NCBI GenBank assembly: GCA_018649885.1
Contig: JABIHA010000087.1
Location: 1 to 64,000, forward strand
DNA from: Bacteriovoracaceae bacterium
GTDB lineage: Bacteria; Bdellovibrionota; Bacteriovoracia; Bacteriovoracales; Bacteriovoracaceae
DNA length: 64,000 nt
Direction of reading: 5' to 3'
Made by a program: the position numbers and the translations under genes. Numbering within the stretch: the first letter of the stretch is position 1; the number at the start of each line of letters is the position of its first letter. The notes under the pieces were generated by a model, which saw only the letters and a program-made list of their open reading frames with translations, was not told where the DNA came from and searched no databases. This document shows positions 60,921 through 64,000 of the stretch, piece after piece.

Positions 60921-61922
60921 TTAAAATCTGACAGAGCAATTTACCTTCATCGCCATTTGGGTGAATTTATTCATAGGCTTGACCCTGATTTGCAGCCGCA
61001 TCTCACCCAAGAGGATCTCAAAAGAGGAAAGTTTGGGTTTTAAGGGCGCCAGGGATACAGATGCAAGAGCATTTTGAAAATCCAAATAATTCATATTCTT
61101 AATAGAGCTCAGAAGGTACCTTCCACTTTTGTCTTCACTGTGAAAGAGACAAACTTGTTCAACATTTTCTAAACTAAAGCCACACAGTGGGCCTAGGGCC
61201 TTCTTAAAACAGACAGGGTCATTTTGGTATATGGCCAAAAAAGCATTGTAAACCTCTTTGATAACTCGGTGATAATGCTCTTTAATTAATTTTTTTAACG
61301 GCGCCGGTAAATTGCCCGGCAATGTAGGAAGTGACAGCTCGTCCCACGCAGAATCGAATTCACCATTCCAGCCCTCGAGGCCGTAGTACTGGTAGAACTC
61401 AGCACCCAATTGAAAAAAGGAGCTTGAAAGTGTGTCAGCAATTTGTGCCTGAAGCTTTAAGGCCAACTCAGTGGCGAAGTAATTTTCAATAAAGCTCTTT
61501 ATGCCACCACTTTTAGTGTTCACGAAGGAATTTTTCTTACAAAGCTTAATGCTTAAAAGTCGCTCCCCACTTTCACCGCAACCAATCCTTATATCACCTT
61601 CACCAAAAGAGCTGTGGCCTTTGCCACCTGCAACCTTTCCAATTAGATGGATGCTTTTAACAACACTACGATCATGAGAACAAATTCGGCTTGTTACTTC
61701 ACGCGCCAAAAGTGGGATCCGCTTCAATAGCTCTGGATCCTTTGAGCGAAGTAAGCGCTCATAGGCCTTCAACTGCTTTCTGAATTCAGGACCAAGCTCT
61801 TCTAGATACTGACTTTCAAGGCCATAGTGCCTGGCCAAATAAGAGCCCACAGAAAACTCAAAAAGATTTCCTTTAAACTCGTTTAAGTAAGCCTGTTTTA
61901 CGGCACTATTTTGCTGCTCCAT
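60921..61922 (-). CDS. Possible type II restriction endonuclease, PD-(D/E)xK-like
   Basis: The 333-residue protein has no signal peptide. Its N-terminal GNLFEFSVGSYLARHYGL is a helix typical of nuclease folds, and FGEGDIRIG followed 12-15 residues later by LLSIKLCKKN matches the D...SxK form of the PD-(D/E)xK site seen in several type II enzymes such as the HaeIII group. It is convergent with the C5 methyltransferase gene, 52 bases apart. No annotated family is recognised with certainty; the call rests on the motif and on the neighbour. Confidence 0.5.
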   Translation of the reverse strand: MEQQNSAVKQAYLNEFKGNLFEFSVGSYLARHYGLESQYLEELGPEFRKQLKAYERLLRSKDPELLKRIPLLAREVTSRICSHDRSVVKSIHLIGKVAGGKGHSSFGEGDIRIGCGESGERLLSIKLCKKNSFVNTKSGGIKSFIENYFATELALKLQAQIADTLSSSFFQLGAEFYQYYGLEGWNGEFDSAWDELSLPTLPGNLPAPLKKLIKEHYHRVIKEVYNAFLAIYQNDPVCFKKALGPLCGFSLENVEQVCLFHSEDKSGRYLLSSIKNMNYLDFQNALASVSLAPLKPKLSSFEILLGEMRLQIRVKPMNKFTQMAMKVNCSVRF

Positions 61923-62107
61923 AGGCCTAGACTATAATGGGATTTCTCCATTTGCAATTGAGCTGCCCTGGGTACATTCCCCAACCTGCGTACGGTGCGT
62001 CCACATGTGGAAAAGAGCTTTTTTCCTTGTAAAAATTGCTGATAAAAGCTATATCTATAAAAACGCAGCTTGGAGAATTTCTCCATTTTGATAAGGACGC
62101 TTAATAA

Positions 62108-63022
62108 GTGTACCCAACAGTCCTAGAAAATATTCAGGACTTAGGAATGGGCCAAATCCAGCAGCTCCTAAGTCTCTCTAAAAAACTCAAAACTAGCGAA
62201 ACACAGCCCCCTTCTTTTTCCCCAAACCCTTTTACTGCCGCTTTAATTTTTAATGAGAACTCTACTAGAACCAAATACTCTTTTGCCAAATCAATTATAA
62301 ATCTAGATTACCGCTATGTGGATATCAACCCAGAGTCATCGAGCATGAAAAAAGGTGAAGATCTGGAAGAGACACTTTTGACCTTGAAGGCCCAAGGCTA
62401 TGGCCTTTTAATCATGAGAACTCCCAATAGTGGAGAATTTTCAAAGTTTAAAAAGCACTCCCCTCTCCCTATCATTAATGCAGGAGATGGATCTAATCAG
62501 CACCCAACACAAGCCTTGCTGGATCTTTTTACCATGATAGAGCTAGGTGAGGATCCAAAAGGTAAGACAGTCACTTTTATAGGTGACTGTGCCCACTCTA
62601 GAGTGGTCAATTCCCTGGCGCCACTTCTCATCAGCTGGGGAGCAAAAGTCAATTTTTGTGGACCAGATGAATTTATGCCAGACAGTAGTAAGCACAGTGA
62701 AGTCAAAAGATTAGGCCAGCTAGAATCTGCTGTGGACGGGTCAGATATTTTATATTTACTCAGAATCCAAAGTGAAAGACATCAAAGTAGAAGCTCAGAT
62801 TCATTTATCACTGACTACGCTACAAATTTTCAAGTGAACCAAGTAAGTTTAAAGGGCAAGCGAATACCCATCTATCACCCAGGTCCGGCAAATATTGGAG
62901 TGGAAATAGATCACCAAACCCTAAAAGGAGAGCTCTATAGAGGCTACCACCAAGTGGAAAATTCTATTTTTATGAGAATGGCCCTAGTCAAATCCTATTT
63001 CGAACTAGGAAGAGGGCAATAA
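62108..63022 (+). CDS. pyrB: Aspartate carbamoyltransferase catalytic subunit
   Basis: The 304-residue transcarbamylase has FNENSTRTKYSF (carbamoyl-phosphate site; STRTK where STRTR is usual), GDGSNQHPTQALLDLFT, FIGDCAHSRV and IYHPGPAN. It joins carbamoyl phosphate and aspartate in pyrimidine synthesis. The start is GTG 62108 with AAGGA ten bases upstream. A small GGAGAA/TTCTCC hairpin (62072-62084) lies just before. carA follows, separated by a terminator-like hairpin. Confidence 0.93.
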   Translation: MYPTVLENIQDLGMGQIQQLLSLSKKLKTSETQPPSFSPNPFTAALIFNENSTRTKYSFAKSIINLDYRYVDINPESSSMKKGEDLEETLLTLKAQGYGLLIMRTPNSGEFSKFKKHSPLPIINAGDGSNQHPTQALLDLFTMIELGEDPKGKTVTFIGDCAHSRVVNSLAPLLISWGAKVNFCGPDEFMPDSSKHSEVKRLGQLESAVDGSDILYLLRIQSERHQSRSSDSFITDYATNFQVNQVSLKGKRIPIYHPGPANIGVEIDHQTLKGELYRGYHQVENSIFMRMALVKSYFELGRGQ

Positions 63023-63052
63023 AGCGATGAAAACAAAAATCAGAAAATATTT

Positions 63053-63082
63053 AAAAAGGCCTGTCACTCAGGCCTTTTTTTT
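63053..63082 (+). terminator. Terminator-like hairpin between pyrB and carA
   Basis: AAAAAGGCCTG-TCACT-CAGGCCTTTTTTTT forms a strong stem followed by a T-run, only 16 bases before the carA start. In an otherwise operon-like pair it may serve as an attenuator. No antiterminator or PyrR-type motif was made out. Confidence 0.8.
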
Positions 63083-63097
63083 AAGAGGTAAAACAAT

Positions 63098-64000
63098 ATG
63101 GAAATTAGAAAACGAAGAGCAAAAGATTGCTTTATCCACTTTAAAAGTGGAGCTATGTTTAAGGCATCTGCATTAACACATAGTAAAATTGAAGATCCCA
63201 TAGGTAGTATCCTTTGGGGGGAGTCGGCCTTCACCACATCTATGTCGGGATACCAAGAAACCCTTACCGATCCATCTTACCTTGGACAACATATTATTTT
63301 TGCCTACCCTCACATTGGAAACTACGCCCCCTGTGATCAAGCAATGCAAGCAAGTAGAAGTTTTGCTACCTGTGCAGTGGCCAGAAATTTTTCTCCCAAT
63401 GATTTTCTAGATTCTCTTGATATCCCTCTGATAACAGACCTTGATACCAGATCGTTAATTAAATATTTAACTCATGAAAAAAAAGGGGTGCTCAGTGCAA
63501 TCAGCTATGACTCCAAGACCCCTAGTGCTGCCCAGTTTGATACAGCAACACTGAGGTGCAATGGTCTCTTAGAAGTCTCTATTGATAAACCTATTGTCCA
63601 CAAAAAAGGAGCAAACCCCATTGTGGTCATGGACTACGGGATAAAAAAATCAATTCTTTTTGAACTGCTGGGGCTAGGCATTCCTCTAGTCCAACTTCCC
63701 TATAATGCCAGCTATGAAGATATTATGAGCTTTGATCCGAGGATGGTATTTCTATCCAATGGTCCAGGGGATCCTGCACATTACCAAGATCAAGTTGCCG
63801 TTGTCTCTCAGGTTCTTAAAACAAAAATACCAATTAGAGCGATTTGTCTTGGACACCAGCTAACAGGCTTGGCCCTTGGGGCCACAAGCTACCAATTGCC
63901 TTTTGGACACAGGGGAACCAACCATCCAGTTAAGAATCACACCTCTGGCGAAATACTCATTACTAGTCAAAACCACGGGCACGCACTTGACCCTGAAAGC
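63098..64000 (+). CDS. carA: Carbamoyl-phosphate synthase small subunit, 3' truncated by window edge
   Basis: The frame opens at ATG 63098 (AGAGGT upstream) and runs off the window without a stop after 301 codons. The N-terminal CarA domain has GYQETLTDPSYLGQ and YPHIGNYAP, then LDTRSLIKYL. The class I glutamine amidotransferase part has VMDYGIKKSI, SNGPGDPAHY and AICLGHQLTGLALG with the nucleophilic Cys, followed by HRGTNHPV. It supplies ammonia for carbamoyl phosphate, the substrate of PyrB encoded just before it. The large subunit gene is presumably downstream. Confidence 0.95.
   Translation, partial: MEIRKRRAKDCFIHFKSGAMFKASALTHSKIEDPIGSILWGESAFTTSMSGYQETLTDPSYLGQHIIFAYPHIGNYAPCDQAMQASRSFATCAVARNFSPNDFLDSLDIPLITDLDTRSLIKYLTHEKKGVLSAISYDSKTPSAAQFDTATLRCNGLLEVSIDKPIVHKKGANPIVVMDYGIKKSILFELLGLGIPLVQLPYNASYEDIMSFDPRMVFLSNGPGDPAHYQDQVAVVSQVLKTKIPIRAICLGHQLTGLALGATSYQLPFGHRGTNHPVKNHTSGEILITSQNHGHALDPES

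Noticed and set aside
63027..63173. Short frame starting inside the pyrB-carA gap
   Set aside because: It passes through the terminator and overlaps carA in another frame; no evidence beyond an ATG.

Overview
The window looks like chromosome from a low-to-mid GC Gram-negative bacterium of the Bdellovibrionota type (Bacteriovorax/Halobacteriovorax-like predators). This is inferred from gene content, not from a phylogenetic marker. The clues are many Sec-exported proteins of unknown family, several secreted proteases and a DNase I-like nuclease, a giant multi-domain surface protein, a HNH nuclease of a type I associate with this group, and a Hanks-type kinase next to a sigma-54 activator.

Layout. 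(1) 1-7.6 kb: 3' part of a giant surface protein with 24-bp repeats, a kelch propeller, Ig-like domains and four GLUG modules. (2) 7.6-9.1 kb: a repeat-rich intergenic region and an exported SpoT/Mesh1-like HD hydrolase. (3) 9.1-17.9 kb: a regulatory island. Four tandem exported barrel-like proteins share a (G)RTYNFNFY motif. Beside them lies an operon of a sigma-54 activator and a PEGA-domain Ser/Thr kinase. Sigma-54 promoters sit on both sides of that operon, one before the tandem genes and one before a divergent lipoprotein gene, and a TGACA-N-TTTTGTCA palindrome occurs at both control regions. (4) 18.9-36.6 kb: a radical SAM gene, then a ten-gene minus-strand operon and a divergent plus-strand set. 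Together they encode 4-hydroxybenzoyl-CoA reductase (HcrCAB), a Dch/Had/Oah set for benzoyl-CoA degradation, beta-oxidation enzymes, an acyl-CoA synthetase, and one catalytic plus one ATPase subunit of the benzoyl-CoA reductase/2-hydroxyacyl-CoA dehydratase family. The two directions diverge around a perfect 7-2-7 palindrome. (5) 36.6-38.8 kb: a HNH nuclease gene flanked by inverted, decayed repeats. (6) 38.8-53.8 kb: a second thiolase, exported proteases (M35-like, metzincin, trypsin-like), a DNase I-like nuclease, haem proteins, LsrF, HutG/HutF and small secreted proteins. (7) 53.8-64 kb: a possible structured RNA, tRNA-Leu(GAG), MnmA and a cysteine-less MnmA paralogue, a degenerate M28 peptidase, a C5-cytosine methyltransferase convergent with a possible restriction endonuclease, then pyrB and the start of carA.

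How it may work together (inference). The kinase and sigma-54 activator are likely to switch on a set of envelope proteins on either side while repressing their own operon through the shared palindrome. The aromatic cluster would route 4-hydroxybenzoyl-CoA to benzoyl-CoA and on through ring reduction and beta-oxidation, which would suit growth on aromatic amino acids from digested cells. The ring-reducing enzyme itself is incomplete in this window.
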